This document shows, piece after piece, positions 36,171 to 47,330 of a stretch of 64,000 nt of DNA. The position numbers were made by a program, and so were the translations under genes. Every line of letters starts with the position of its first letter. Position 1 is the stretch's first letter. Below the pieces are notes generated by a model, which worked only from the letters and a program-made list of their open reading frames with translations, did not search any database and was not told where the DNA came from. Origin of the DNA: Cavia porcellus (lineage: Eukaryota > Chordata > Mammalia > Rodentia > Caviidae); contig NW_026947484.1 in assembly GCF_034190915.1 (NCBI RefSeq), positions 207,402,657 to 207,466,656 of the forward strand, given 5' to 3'.

Positions 36171-36953
36171 ATAATGAAAATGAAAAAGGGGGATTTAGTG
36201 AAAGAAGGAAGGAAGAGAACAGGAAAGGGAAGGGAAGGGGAGGCCCAAAAGTAGTAAAGTATGTTCGCATGTGTGTGAGATGCCCATGAGGAAGGTAATC
36301 ATTATGTACTACAAAGATGAACCAGTAAAATGTGGGGAGGACCACCTGGATGACTCTCCTTGAATGAAGAAAAATATCTCCATTTAACCTAAGCCTGACT
36401 CTTATCTCCAGTACGAATATGTACAGAGCTGGTGTGGACACTTCTTTATCCCTTTAATTGGTTTCAAGCAATGGTGGGGATGACTGTGGTGTTGATGCAT
36501 AATTATTGAAGTTAGGCAACAGTCATTGTTTCCCACCCCATGACTCCCAAACAGAACTGAGCTGGGTGGGATAAAGGGCCACCACTCCATGCTCTCAAGT
36601 AAGAGCAAGCCTGGAAATAAGAGGCTACGACTTCCTAGGGCAGAAAAACGTATACGTCAGAATTGAAGCACAGACCCTAAAACACTAGATATCCCAGTTG
36701 TGTTGAGTAGATTAATGTTTCTGCATATCCTTCTCTCTTCATATTGCAGAGGTGACGTCAAGCATCCTATCTAGCCCAGCTCACAGTGCTGACACATTTC
36801 CTGCCATTCTTACAGTCACCCATCCTTAAATCTCTCCCTTCTCAATGAATTAAAAATCCAGACTGGGTCCCGGGTTGAAGTCTTTGTTTCTATGAACCAC
36901 CATTTGGCTGGACTTAGAACTGTGAAGAGCTTAGTATAAAAGTTAAAATACAG
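36171..36953. other. Unassigned DNA with short polypurine tract
   Basis: A purine-rich stretch occupies 36200-36245. The remainder, of moderate GC content (36430-36900), is not recognised. The long minus-strand open frame at 36133-36441 reflects the purine bias. Confidence 0.35.
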
Positions 36954-37271
36954 ATTGCTGCTAATGGAGTTTCAACTTACCTGGGCGAAGGTGTGTGTAT
37001 GCATGAGTCAGCATGTGTAGGTACACGTATCCCAAGGACGCAACCTGGAACTGGGAAATGACCAAAGGATGGATTTGGGGATCTGCTGGATGTGCTGAGC
37101 ACAAAGAACTAAGGACCAAGGAAGCAAGCGAAGCATCTCCCAATAACACCAGAGCTTTACGAAATACCAACAAGTCGAAGGTAGCTCAGTAAGCAAATGA
37201 GAACACTTACATGCCCACTCATGCACACGCACACCTTCGCCCAGGTAGGTTGAAACTCCGTTAGCGGCAAT
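36954..37271. repeat. 55-bp inverted repeat with 208-bp spacer
   Basis: Left arm 36954-37008 and right arm 37217-37271 are reverse complements at about 50 of 55 positions. All five differences are transitions, and three of them remove a CpG in the left arm that the right arm keeps (right arm gttagcgg, left arm gctgctaatgg on the other strand). The spacer (37009-37216) is unique within the window. No further symmetry extends outside the arms. Confidence 0.85.
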
Positions 37272-37905
37272 GGCTGCGGTGGAGACACTGCTGCGCAGGC
37301 GCACTGCGCAGCTCAGCCCTTGGACTGCCTGGCAGGGATTGGGCAGCTGCTCCAGGGCGCCAGCGCGTAGGAGGTGGAGCTAGCTGGGGAGCCCCACCCC
37401 CCAACCGACCTGCTGAGCGGTGGGTGCTGAAGCATTAGCGCAATCTTCACAAAGAAATATTGCTAAAAATCGCATGGCGGTAAAACCGTGATTTTGCAAG
37501 TGCAGCCTCATGAGCGCCGCATGCAGCAGACCATCAGCGAGCTGGACGCCCTGATTTATAAAGAAAAGGGGTCTTGAAAGATACGAGTATTTATGAATCT
37601 CAGCTTGGGGAGATGAGCCTGGTTTACCCAAATGAATCCTAAATCCAACAAGTTTGCTTGCCGAAGAGAGGCCAAGGGTTGTTTGATAGATGCTGAGGAG
37701 GAAGGAGAACGCTGTGAACACACTGTGGTAGACACCAGAGTGAAGGGGCTACAGCGAGCAGATGGCACCCCCAGAAAGCCGCAAGGAGCACCTCCTGGCG
37801 CATCCGGGGTGCCCAGCCCTTCAGACATCTTGATGCCCAGGGAGCTCATCTCAGCCTCCTGACCTGCGGCACTGTGCGAGGGTATAAATAGGAAAACATT
37901 CAACC
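37260..37905 (+). other. GC-richer, CpG-containing, exon- or promoter-like segment
   Basis: This is the most CpG-dense stretch of the window. It contains gcggcaatggctgcgg at about 37264-37279 (an ATG at 37270 in a good Kozak setting) and 'tgcgcaggcgcactgcgcag' near 37291, which resembles paired NRF1-type promoter elements. The frame from that ATG stays open for only about 37 codons. Further on, different frames stay open for 60-75 codons (for example 37632-37862), but no recognisable domain appears and they do not connect without frameshifts. A decayed retrocopy of a mRNA that began near its own CpG promoter would explain the look; a unique promoter region is the alternative. I do not recognise a parent gene. 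Confidence 0.35.
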
Positions 37906-37909
37906 TTGG

Positions 37910-38745
37910 AGGTCTTTTGAGAGATAGAAATTAAAACAACTCTGAGTTGTTTCTCTGGAAACAACTATCATCAAGAAATCAACCAATAACAAATGCTGGA
38001 GGGGCTCTGACGAAAAAAGAACCCTTCTCCACTCTTGGTGGGAATGCAGCCTGGTGTGACTACTCTGGAAATCAGTGTGGAAATTCCTCCAAAAACTAGG
38101 ATTAGAGGTTCCATTTGACCCAGCTATTCCCTTTCTGGATATCTTTCCAGAGGGCTTAAAAGCATCATACCCCATATGTGTTCCCAAGTCTATAACAGCA
38201 CAATTTGTAATAACTAAATCTTGGAACAAACCAAATGCCCATCAACTGAGGAATGCATTAAAAGATGTGGTATTTTTACATACTGGAGTACTACTACACC
38301 ATAAAGAATCATAAACTTCAAACTTTTATAGGTAAATGGATACAACTTGAGACCATACCCATAAGTGAAACAAATCAGACTCATGTGTGAACATTCTATT
38401 GTCTTCCTTGTATGAGTAATTGAAAGAGTACGGTGTAAAATAGACAACAGATACTGTGAAATGGGAAGAAAATGTTCGAAAGAAAAACGAAGTAGGATGG
38501 GTGAAAGGGGCCAGGACTGTAGTGGAAAGGAGAAAAATTGCAAGTCATTTGTACAATTAGTGTCTCTTAGATCATTCAAAAGGAAGGTTTATGCTAATAC
38601 CGATTGGAGAAGTTTTTATGCCCATATTTTGTATGTTAAGCAACTACTTGCAAGATAACGACGTCTCGTGTATTAACTATTGTTATTGTATTTTTTGTTA
38701 TGAAATTTTGTTTTACTTTTACCATAAAAACAAAAAACAATTGCC
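37910..38745 (+). mobile_element. LINE-1 3' end, 5'-truncated
   Basis: Starts within ORF2 just before the zinc-knuckle region ('caaatgctggaggggctctg'), continues with the signature PFDPAIPFLDIFPEGLKASY (frame 38075-38314), and ends in a 3' UTR with an A-rich tail at about 38725-38745. It directly follows the GC-richer segment with no gap that I can see. Confidence 0.9.
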
Positions 38746-40639
38746 CCAGTTCTGAGAACACCAAGAGTTAATACTGTCCGTGTTCCGCTTAAAGATGAAA
38801 CTATCTTTTTTTTTACTTCACAGTAAATTCTACTTACTTCTTAAAAAAAAAAAAAGTTAAAATATAAAAAGATAGGAAAGTTGGGTCAGACCTTTAGAGA
38901 AATAAAACAGTCAAAATGCCAAAGCATTTTACTAGAGAAGCTATACATATCTATACAGGAAAGCAGATGAAGGGATACATACACATTCCTAAGTGTGTTC
39001 TATGGATGGTCATAAATGTTTGAAAATGAAGATGGCGGATGGATGCTTATTAGTAGAAAATTTAGTATTTATAATGAGCAAAATTCTTTTCAGTCTCCTG
39101 AATGAATGGGGCAGAAGGATTTGGTGACCTTGGCTGGATCCTGGTAAGTTTCTCTAGCGTCTCAGGTAAAACGATAAAAAATAACAGGAAGGCATATAAC
39201 AGTCTGGTAAGAGGCCAGTGTTTTTTTCTTCCTGTAATTACAGAAATTTGCTTCTACAAAGACCAACGTAATGACATAGACCAAGAAGCTCCCATAAGCT
39301 GCGCTAAGCTGTCTTTCAATTGTATAGTTCACATGATAAATGTAAAATAAAATGATTATTCACATTGCATATACTGTTACTTATATTAACTTTACTTTAG
39401 AGTCAAAATCAAATTTATAACCTAAATCTGTCTATTTTATTCTAAAATAAAATATTCATAGCTTAAATATTAACTTTAACTTTATAGGTAAATTGAATTT
39501 ACATAATTTTGTGGTAATGATGGTTATTAAATAGAACAGAATTATTCTCATTAGAGTACAAACAAGCTTGCTGATCACTATGGCATTTCTAAACCTCCTT
39601 AACTTAGTAAATTCTAAAGTATTAAAATCTCACCCAGTTTACAATACAACCATAATTTTTAAGAATAAATTCATAATAATCATTTGGACTTCATAGATAA
39701 TTTATGAGCAATATTCTCAGAGAGGATGATGATAATTCACTCTCAGTAACTCAGCTTGATTTAAACCATTGATTGTCTCATGTTCAATAATCATTTACTA
39801 ATTATGAAATTAGTACTTCTTGGATAAAAAAATTAAAGTATGTGTGATAAATTTTTAATTTAAATTTGAGTTATAAGTATCTTCTGTTAACATTTCCACT
39901 TGAGATTGGTCTCTCCTTCCAAGTATTGTGAACTTTATAGAAAAATTTGAAAATGTTGAGATTTCTCTTCATTAAACTTATGTCCTTCTTGTCTAGCCAG
40001 ATATCTCTCACGGTGCCAAATCAGATCTAGAGTTGTTTAGTTCTTCAGTAATTATAATCACATCATTCACTGTCGGAGATTTTATTAATACATGAGTAGA
40101 GGTAGTTACTTCTTGTGATTTGCTACTTCAAAAAAAAAAAAAAAACGAAAAGAAAAAAGAAATAGTTCACAAATATCTTTTAAGTCACAGAATCTATGTC
40201 CTAAAAGTATCGCAGTTATTATTAACTAAGCAGATCTTATCCTGATTCTGCTAAAAATGGGGTTTACGGAATAATTTATATATTCAAAAATTTTAGTAAA
40301 TGAGAAAAATTTGTCAACAGTGGTAGCATCTAATGAGACTGGATTCATTCCAGTTACACCACAGATTTTAATGTGATTTTTTTTATGTGTTGAATACCTA
40401 TTTAGAAGACATAGATACAACATACACCAGCTGCAACAATCACATTACCTTACTTCCCTATCCATTTTTATCTAAGTTGAAATGGGAGGAAGTGCTAGCA
40501 TAACTTCATATTTCACTGGAAAATGCTTGTTCCCTTAGGTTTAATCAGATTATCATCTCCAGAATCATTTTTCGCCACAGTTATTTGTCTGGTGATTTCA
40601 GCAGTCTCAGAACTTCAGTGTACCTTCGGTGTATCCAGG
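38746..40639. other. Unassigned AT-rich DNA
   Basis: About 1.9 kb with homopolymer A runs (38843-38855, 40131-40145) that could be tails of decayed retroelements. No coding signal. The 82-codon frame at 39102-39350 is not recognised. Confidence 0.4.
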
Positions 40640-40745
40640 TTTTTGTTTTGTTTTTTCCCACTTGAGACAGTCTCGCTATTTGGGGTCAGCCTTGAGCTCA
40701 CTTTGTAGCCATGATCCTTCTGCCTCTGGGTTGCAGTTTTTGAAA
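40640..40745 (-). repeat. B1-type SINE, partial
   Basis: 'ttgagacagtctcgctattt', 'ggggtcagccttgagctcac' and 'atccttctgcctctgggttg' are the reverse complement of B1. Confidence 0.75.
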
Positions 40746-40758
40746 CATGGCATTACCT

Positions 40759-41022
40759 TTAGAAAAATACAGAGGTGGTAGCCAAATAAGAAAAATATAC
40801 AACATAAATGTTGCTATTTTTCTTTACTTGTGAGCCAGTATGTGAAGGAATAAAAGATGCTTCAAGAAATGCATGTTTTATTCCTGTAGTCCAATTTTTT
40901 CCATGGAAAAATTCACCTATGTAGGTGACTATACAGATGACGGTCAAAAAGATCACAATGCTCATCAAGAACTGTGTGCCAGCCTCACCTTTGGGAGCTA
41001 CACAGAATGTAGATGTTGTCAT
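40759..41022 (-). other. Open frame with one hydrophobic segment, unknown
   Basis: An 87-codon frame starts at an ATG and has a clear hydrophobic stretch at residues about 19-37 (LMSIVIFLTVICIVTYIGEF), preceded by a short polar N-terminus. It could encode a single-pass membrane peptide, be a decayed retrocopy, or be chance. There is no neighbouring gene, splice context or repeat that explains it, and no family that I know. Confidence that it is a gene is low. Confidence 0.12.
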
Positions 41023-41299
41023 TTTACCAATAACTTACTAAATTAGAATCTCTATGACTGGGGCCTTATATGAACACATTTCAGTTCTACAGCTGTGCTC
41101 TTGGAATTTATGATTCTTTATCTCTTTTATAGTTTTTTTTTTCATTTTTTCTAAGGTTTTAGAATTCTATGAATTTTACTAATGTAACAATCTAAAAAGA
41201 CTAACTGAAAGATAAAAATTAAACTGAATACCTATGTTACATTCGTGTGTATGTGTGTGTACTGAGATAGAGTGATAGAGACAGAGACAGAGAGTTCAA

Positions 41300-41440
41300 T
41301 TTCAATTCTGTTCTATACTGGGCACTGTGCTACGAGCTACAAGGAGTACAGAAATAAATCTTATCTCATATAGTGTAGTCTATTTGGGATGACAAATATA
41401 ATGTGTAATCATAAAGAAAATAGTTAAAATTACAAATGGG
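41300..41440 (+). repeat. MIR-like old SINE or related repeat (probable)
   Basis: 'tatactgggcactgtgctac' and 'acaaggagtacagaaataaa' match the pattern of a family beginning 'gccaggcactgtgctaagc' with a following 'caaggagctcac' motif. Confidence 0.5.
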
Positions 41441-41734
41441 ACAGTCATTTAGATGTTGATCTATCCCATAGTTATGACGTTAAGGAATGCTGTTACAAAA
41501 ATTAGGCTTTTCTTTTCATATAAAAAGAGAAATTTTACTTTCATGTGTAAGAAAAACCTGACATAAACAAATATAATATGTTGATTATGAATTTAGAAAA
41601 CATATTGCTGTTCATATTGTGAAGGACTTTGAATATCTTTCAGCTTTTGATTTGATGGGCACTGGAAGGTGATTGAATATTTATTATAAAGCTTGGAATC
41701 AGCATTTAAAACTGTTAAAGAGTGTTAGCTGGAA

Positions 41735-41900
41735 ATGAAAACATATATTTGAGAGCTTACTGTATGCAAAGGTTTATAAGTAGTACTGTTTTTCATGTAA
41801 TACAATAGCTTCTTGGGAAAAGTGTCGTTTTTCCAGCATGCCCCCACTCAGGTTCAGAAAAATAACAGCTCATCAGAGTAGGTCTAGCTTTACATGTTAT
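41735..41900 (+). repeat. MIR SINE
   Basis: 'gagagcttactgtatgcaaa', 'cccccactcaggttcagaaa' and 'aataacagctcatcagagta' follow the MIR consensus order. Confidence 0.55.
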
Positions 41901-42165
41901 TTTCTGCTCATTTAGAGACAGGCTAACAAGTGTTTCTCTTTAGGGGACATTTCATATTAAAAGTTCTCATAAAAATCATTCTAAAATAATTTTAAAATTA
42001 CAACTAATTTTAAACATATTTGTCTGTTGTCTTAGCTCAACTGCTATTTTATGCTAAGTATGTGTGCATGTAATCTTGAAATATAGCAGAACTGAAGAAA
42101 AAAGGGGAGATGATGTGCTCTTTCATATGCAAAAGGGGGCTCTCTGTCCACGAGTAAGGCTCTCT
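41901..42165. other. Unassigned DNA
   Basis: No feature recognised. Confidence 0.35.
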
Positions 42166-42169
42166 TTAT

Positions 42170-42325
42170 ACTCATCTGTCAGTGAGTATCTGGGTTGTTT
42201 CCAAATATTGGCTTGTATGAACACAGCTCTAATGGACATGTGTGCAATTATATGTTTTCAAGTTATAGCTTTTATTTTTCTGTGACTACACACCAAATTA
42301 GGAATAGCTGGATTCATGAGATTTA
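42170..42325 (-). mobile_element. Old LINE-1 ORF2 fragment, antisense
   Basis: 'tctgggttgtttccaaatat', 'gtatgaacacagctctaatg' and 'aggaatagctggattcatga' are the antisense of the L1M ORF2 C-terminal region. Confidence 0.7.
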
Positions 42326-42553
42326 TATTTTTAATTTTAAATGCAGCTTCTGTTTTCAATAATACTTTTACTAATTTATTCCCAGGATCTTTACACAAAA
42401 GTTAGGCATAATAAAAAATCATTGTTTATTATATTGCATTGCATACTGAAAATTTTCTGATGCTTTCCCCATCAAAAAGAAAAAGACTAACTACAAGTAT
42501 AAGGAATTGTAAATACATTAATTTGATTGATTCTAGGTAATTGTTTCACTAAT

Positions 42554-42557
<4 letters not shown>

Positions 42558-42601
<44 letters not shown>

Positions 42602-42607
42602 TGTGTG
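42558..42607. repeat. (TG)n microsatellite
   Basis: About 24 TG units, one interruption near the end. Confidence 0.98.
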
Positions 42608-42614
42608 AAAATAT

Positions 42615-42765
42615 GCTGTTCCCTCACTCAGAAGGTTGAGGATAGTAATTCACAAATTCAACACCAGCCTGGGATACATCAAGAGACCTTGTACTGAAAA
42701 ACTGAAACAGTTCTCATGATGAATATAATCATTATGTACTAATAAAAGTAAAAACTCAAACAAAA
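42615..42765 (+). repeat. B1-type SINE, partial
   Basis: 'ctcactcagaaggttgagga', 'acaccagcctgggatacatc' and 'agagaccttgtactgaaaaa' are the middle and right part of B1. The first third is lost, replaced by the (TG)n tract. Confidence 0.65.
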
Positions 42766-42909
42766 AAACTACATTGGGTTACATACCTCAAATACATACA
42801 ATAAAGAGCAAAATCGAGACAAAGGGCAAAAATTGAGGTAATCTCAAATTCCAACAGCAAATGAATAGACTATAAAATTTTAATGCCTTAAAAAGTTATT
42901 ATGACATAT

Positions 42910-42970
42910 TTTTGTACTGCTAGGGAATCAATAGAAAATTGCATATTAGGCAAACTGCTTAGCCCTAAAC
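42910..42970 (-). repeat. ID-type SINE fragment
   Basis: 'tactgctagggaatcaatag' and 'attaggcaaactgcttagcc' are the antisense of a decayed ID unit. Confidence 0.45.
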
Positions 42971-43144
42971 TTTTAATGTAGTTTTTAAATCAATTAAAAG
43001 AGAATATTTGAAATGTTTTCTTTAAAAATGCAGAAAACTTTATTGGTTATGCAAAAAGTAATTTACAGGGCTAGACAAGGTGTGATCACATACTGGTGAA
43101 TTTGTAAGTGTGATATTTATTAAATAAAAGATATATTTCCATTA

Positions 43145-43352
43145 ATCTCCTTCAAAATTGTTCCTGTAGTTTGCACACACTTGTTGCTTTACTGTCAGAC
43201 CTTCTGAAGTAGTTGTGGTTGTTTTGTGAGGGTGACTTCAGTCGCACTGCTGTGGCTGACATAATGTCCTCAATCCACTCAACACATTTCCCTTTGCTTG
43301 TCATTTTCACTTTAGGGAAGAACTGGAAGTCACATGGTAAATACCATAGATA
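43145..43352 (-). pseudogene. Possible mariner/Tc1 transposase C-terminal fragment
   Basis: A 68-codon minus-strand frame reads FFPKVKMTSKGKCVEWIEDI after a DFQ, resembling the 'DF.LFPKLK..LKG.RF...E.I' block that follows the last catalytic Asp of mariner-type transposases. NYFRRSD near the end is like the 'YFEGD' stretch of the same proteins. The match is short and the last residues do not fit, so this is tentative. There is no other part of the element next to it. Confidence 0.4.
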
Positions 43353-43719
43353 GGACATAATACAGTGATTTCATTTTACAGAGCCTGACATAGAAAATAA
43401 ACTGCAAATTGCTTCTGAAAACTACAATGGTCAATAAGAGCATTCAAAGTGAAGGACAGTACACTGAGGAGAATTAGTGGCAATGTGGATTTTGCTAGAA
43501 GATAAATTTTAAATTTTTAATCATTTACCATGTATTCTGATCAGACCTTATACATAATATGCCATAAGCTGAATTACTCAAATGTCTCTATAGAGAGAGG
43601 ATGGAGAAAGCATGGAAAGAAATACCACAAAGTGTTAATGTTGGAAAATAGTAATATGCATATATATATATATATGTATATTTACTGATACCAAAAATAA
43701 TTTATTTTCTACAAAGAAA

Positions 43720-44780
43720 AAGAAATGAATATACATTCTTGAGTCACACATTAATCAAATGTTAGTTCCAAGTGGAATATAGATCAAAAAGCAATAAAGA
43801 ACCTTAAGATATATAAAAGAATATAGACAAATATCTGTAAAACTATGTATCTTTTATTCTTAGAAGAAAACAAAAACTACAAACTCTGAAGTAGGATGCC
43901 TAAAAATTTGACAAGGTTTATTTATACATTTTTTATTAAATGTGCAAGAAAAAAGAATAAATAAAAGTCAAAACCTGGTCAATGATGTTTGAGATTATAA
44001 AATGCCAGATTAATAGCATAATACAAGTTGAGATTATACAAATAAAAAAAAACTCAACCAAACATAGAATATGTAAAAATTAATTCAGGGATGATGCATC
44101 CATATATGCATTAAACACAGATCATTGGATCAACTTTATTAGTTTGAGGAAATGGAGAATAAAAACCAAATAAATGAAGTACAATTTTGTGGAAACTGAG
44201 TAAAATTTAATTGACAAATTAAAATAGCTCTTGACTGAGATACAAAGAAGTGGAAACTATCCTATGCTGCTTGTGAAAGTGACTGAAACAATCACTTTGG
44301 AAAACAACTTGTTATATAAATAAAAACTCCTTAAACCCTAAAAATGTTTTTTAATGCTCTAAGAAATGTATAAAATAGTTTTCATAGGAGCAGTATCTGT
44401 AACAATAAAAAGTATTTTCAAAACTACATTGTTTGCACTGGAAAAACTAAAGAGTTTTCTTAACAATCCTAATAAAACTGCAGGTATGGCAGGAGAAATG
44501 GGGACACATTAGTCAAAGAACACAAAGTTTCAGTTATGCAAGATGAGTGAATCCTAGAGATTTGCAAACAGCCAAGTACCTGCAGTTAATAATGTATTAA
44601 CCACAAATCTTTGCAAAGAGGATGGATCTTATGTTGTGTTTTTATCATTGTAAAAACAAATAAAAAATAATGACAACAAATATCTTTTGGAGGAGTTACA
44701 TATGTGTGTTATACAGGTTATGATGATGTTTGTTGGGGATTTGGTCTCCAAACTCGTCAAGTTGTGCATATTGAGTATAC
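43720..44780 (+). mobile_element. Old LINE-1 (L1M-like) ORF2 end and 3' UTR
   Basis: Weak ORF2-like text at 43760-43880 is followed by 'aaacaatcactttggaaaac' near 44287 and then the 3' UTR block 'aggagaaatggggacacatt' with 'cacaaagtttcagttatgca' at 44491-44540, and 'agtatacagtttcaaaatat' near 44774. The order agrees with an L1M element in sense orientation. Confidence 0.6.
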
Positions 44781-45884
44781 AGTTTCAAAATATAAATAAT
44801 ATGTCAATGATGTGATACTAAATACCTACAGCTCAAAACTATTTTATTTAGCATAAAGAAAAATTTCAATTACTGCTCTATTTGATTTATAATTTTCTAA
44901 GAATAATCATACATTCATCCTCAAGGGTTTGGTAAATGTTCCTATTCATTTTAAAGCCAGCATTGCTATAAACACCAAATTTCTCTCAATGAATATGCTT
45001 AGCAAAAACCTATACCTCTATGATCTCATAACAGCAGTTATATATATTTTAGCATAACTGTCACAGTCATATTGCTGGTGTAATAAATACTTTATCATTC
45101 TTTCTGTCTATCATAATGAGGAATTTCAATACTAACAATAAATATGAATGGTTTAGTATTCTATTCAAATTTCAGTAGTTGTAGGATTCATTTTTTAAAA
45201 TGACGCAGTTGCATGTTGTGTAAAGAGATAGCAAGATATATTTCATATCAACCACATATTTTGAAACTGAAAATGTTAAAAATGATATGCCAGTTATAAA
45301 GTAACAGAAACAGAATTTAAGTGAATATATACTGTCAGACAAAATAGCTATTAAGAGAAAAAATATTACAATAACTAATGATATTTCCTAATTTAAATGG
45401 TTATTATAAACTTAGATAACTTTTATAAACATACATGAACAGTCATACAATATAGAAGCAAATTAAGCAACTTTATTATTAAATTATCATTAAACAGTGA
45501 AAAATATAACACATCATTTTATTATATGTTATACCTCAATGCAATTGTCATAAAATAAGACAAAACACACATTTCCCACACTGAATTATTCCTTAATTTT
45601 GCAGGAAGTTGTTTCATTTTCTCCTGTTATTTAAATATTTTGATTTATTATAATGACAAAACCAAACACTTGTCATTTGGGGAAACTTGGGTGCCTTCAT
45701 AAATAGATTGAAAATATTTAAAAGTAACGATCATGATATTAATTTTACTTTAAAATTTTGAATTGAATATTTCCCCAAAATTTACTAGAAATGCATTGCA
45801 TATAACTTTGAAAGTTATTTAAATAATTACATTCTTATCAAAAAATTAAATTTGATAAAATGAAGGAAAAGTATATAAATCATA
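44781..45884. other. Unassigned AT-rich DNA
   Basis: Strongly AT-rich with no recognised element. Confidence 0.4.
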
Positions 45885-45990
45885 CATATTATATACATAT
45901 AGCTGTTCAATTAATATATATAAAGCCTTTCAACTAATATATATATAAAGCTTTTCAACTAATATATATATATATATGTATTTTTTTATA
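45885..45990. repeat. Short minisatellite, about 25-27 bp unit, three copies
   Basis: A unit of the form 'caactaatatatatataaag' plus 'ctttt' occurs about three times in a row (from about 45905), the last merging into a TA run. Confidence 0.75.
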
Positions 45991-46118
45991 TCTTTTCAAC
46001 CAATTAGTACAAAGCTGACTAAATGCAGAAACCCAGAAAGACTGTTCTGTATTTTAAAATAACAGTGGAAAAGAGTCAGATCATGAAAAGGTCCAAATTA
46101 TATGGCTAAATTTAAAGT

Positions 46119-46121
<3 letters not shown>

Positions 46122-46166
<45 letters not shown>

Positions 46167-46196
46167 AATATTAACTAATATATATATATATATATT
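46122..46196. repeat. (TA)n microsatellites
   Basis: Two TA runs separated by 'aataaatattaac'. Palindromic and potentially cruciform-forming. Confidence 0.97.
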
Positions 46197-46844
46197 TAAC
46201 TTTATTTCATTGATATTTGAAGCTGATTATGCTTTCAAAAAAGCCCTATACTTGAAGCACCAAATCAAATAAGGTTAATAAATGAATTCCAAAAAATATG
46301 CAAGTGTGTAATAAAAATCACTAAACTAACCATAATTTAATAAGGGACCATTTGCTCTCAAACATGTTTTCTATGTGAAAAAGGAATATAAGTTATTTTC
46401 TCCAGCGTATCTATTAAGCAGTCAAAACTGTACTTAGAATAAATGTCTAATATCCAACTATGCAACCAAGAAGAATCAACATATAGTGTTTCGTGCCAAA
46501 TTAAGGGAATCTAGCAACAGTAATTTATAAGGTAGCCCAGTCTCAAATTGAATCGGCGAATAATCCCCAAATTGAACCTTCACTCTGTCCTTATGCTAAA
46601 GATTAACTCAAAGATCTTACAGTTTTTCTGTTTAAATTCTAAAGAGTTTAAAAAGAGAATTGGGGCACAGCGACTCATGTGTGAAAATCTTCTGGGACGG
46701 ATTCCAAGAAGTTTGAGCAGAAAGCCAGACAAGTGGATGTCTGAGCCCTTGAGTTGTAGGACGGAAAATCTGGCAGGCATTTGTTGATGGCAATTAAGCT
46801 TTTGAAGTTTTCACAATCAAAATTATTCTTGTTACACATACAGA
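46197..46844. other. Unassigned DNA
   Basis: Overlapping open frames on both strands at 46548-46875 are not recognised as protein. Confidence 0.35.
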
Positions 46845-46879
46845 CACTGACACACACACACACACTCACATACATACAC
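46845..46879. repeat. (CA)n microsatellite
   Basis: Short imperfect CA tract. Confidence 0.85.
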
Positions 46880-47084
46880 CTAAGAATTTAAGGTACTTGA
46901 TATTAAGATAACTTGAGTAATTTAAATTGTTCCTACTTCAGAAGAGTAAAATTTTAGAAGGTGCACTGATGCTTATTGTATATCTCTATAGTTTGAGTTC
47001 ATTACATCAAATTTATATTTATTCTATAAAAAATAAAAATTAAAACTTTTTATAACAGATTGTATTTTTCTTTTTTAAATTTCA

Positions 47085-47330
47085 TTTTAAAGAAAAAAAA
47101 ATAATAATGAAACAAAATTTCAAAACAAGAAAATCGGAGAGCAACAATGGTTAATACATTGCATATTTTTACCTTCAAAGTAATTACTCAGAGTACAAAG
47201 TATAGGCATGAGAAATTGACCAAACAATATTGGTGCAAACATTTCCTTTTAGTGAACTAAGAGAATTTACTAGAGGGGAAGGAGAAAAAAAAGGAAGGGA
47301 AAGGAAAAAATATATATTTTGTATATAATT
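47085..47330 (-). mobile_element. LINE-1 3' UTR fragment, antisense
   Basis: The A-tail is the T-rich/AAA-mixed left edge near 47070-47090. The body matches 59283-59510 on the same strand ('caacaatggttaatacattg') and the reverse complement of 49800-49985 ('agtgaactaagagaatttac'). Confidence 0.75.

Noticed and set aside
37632..37862. 76-codon frame and its antisense partners as a protein gene
   Set aside because: No recognisable domain, no extension without frameshifts, and overlapping open frames on both strands point to GC-richer composition and not coding constraint.
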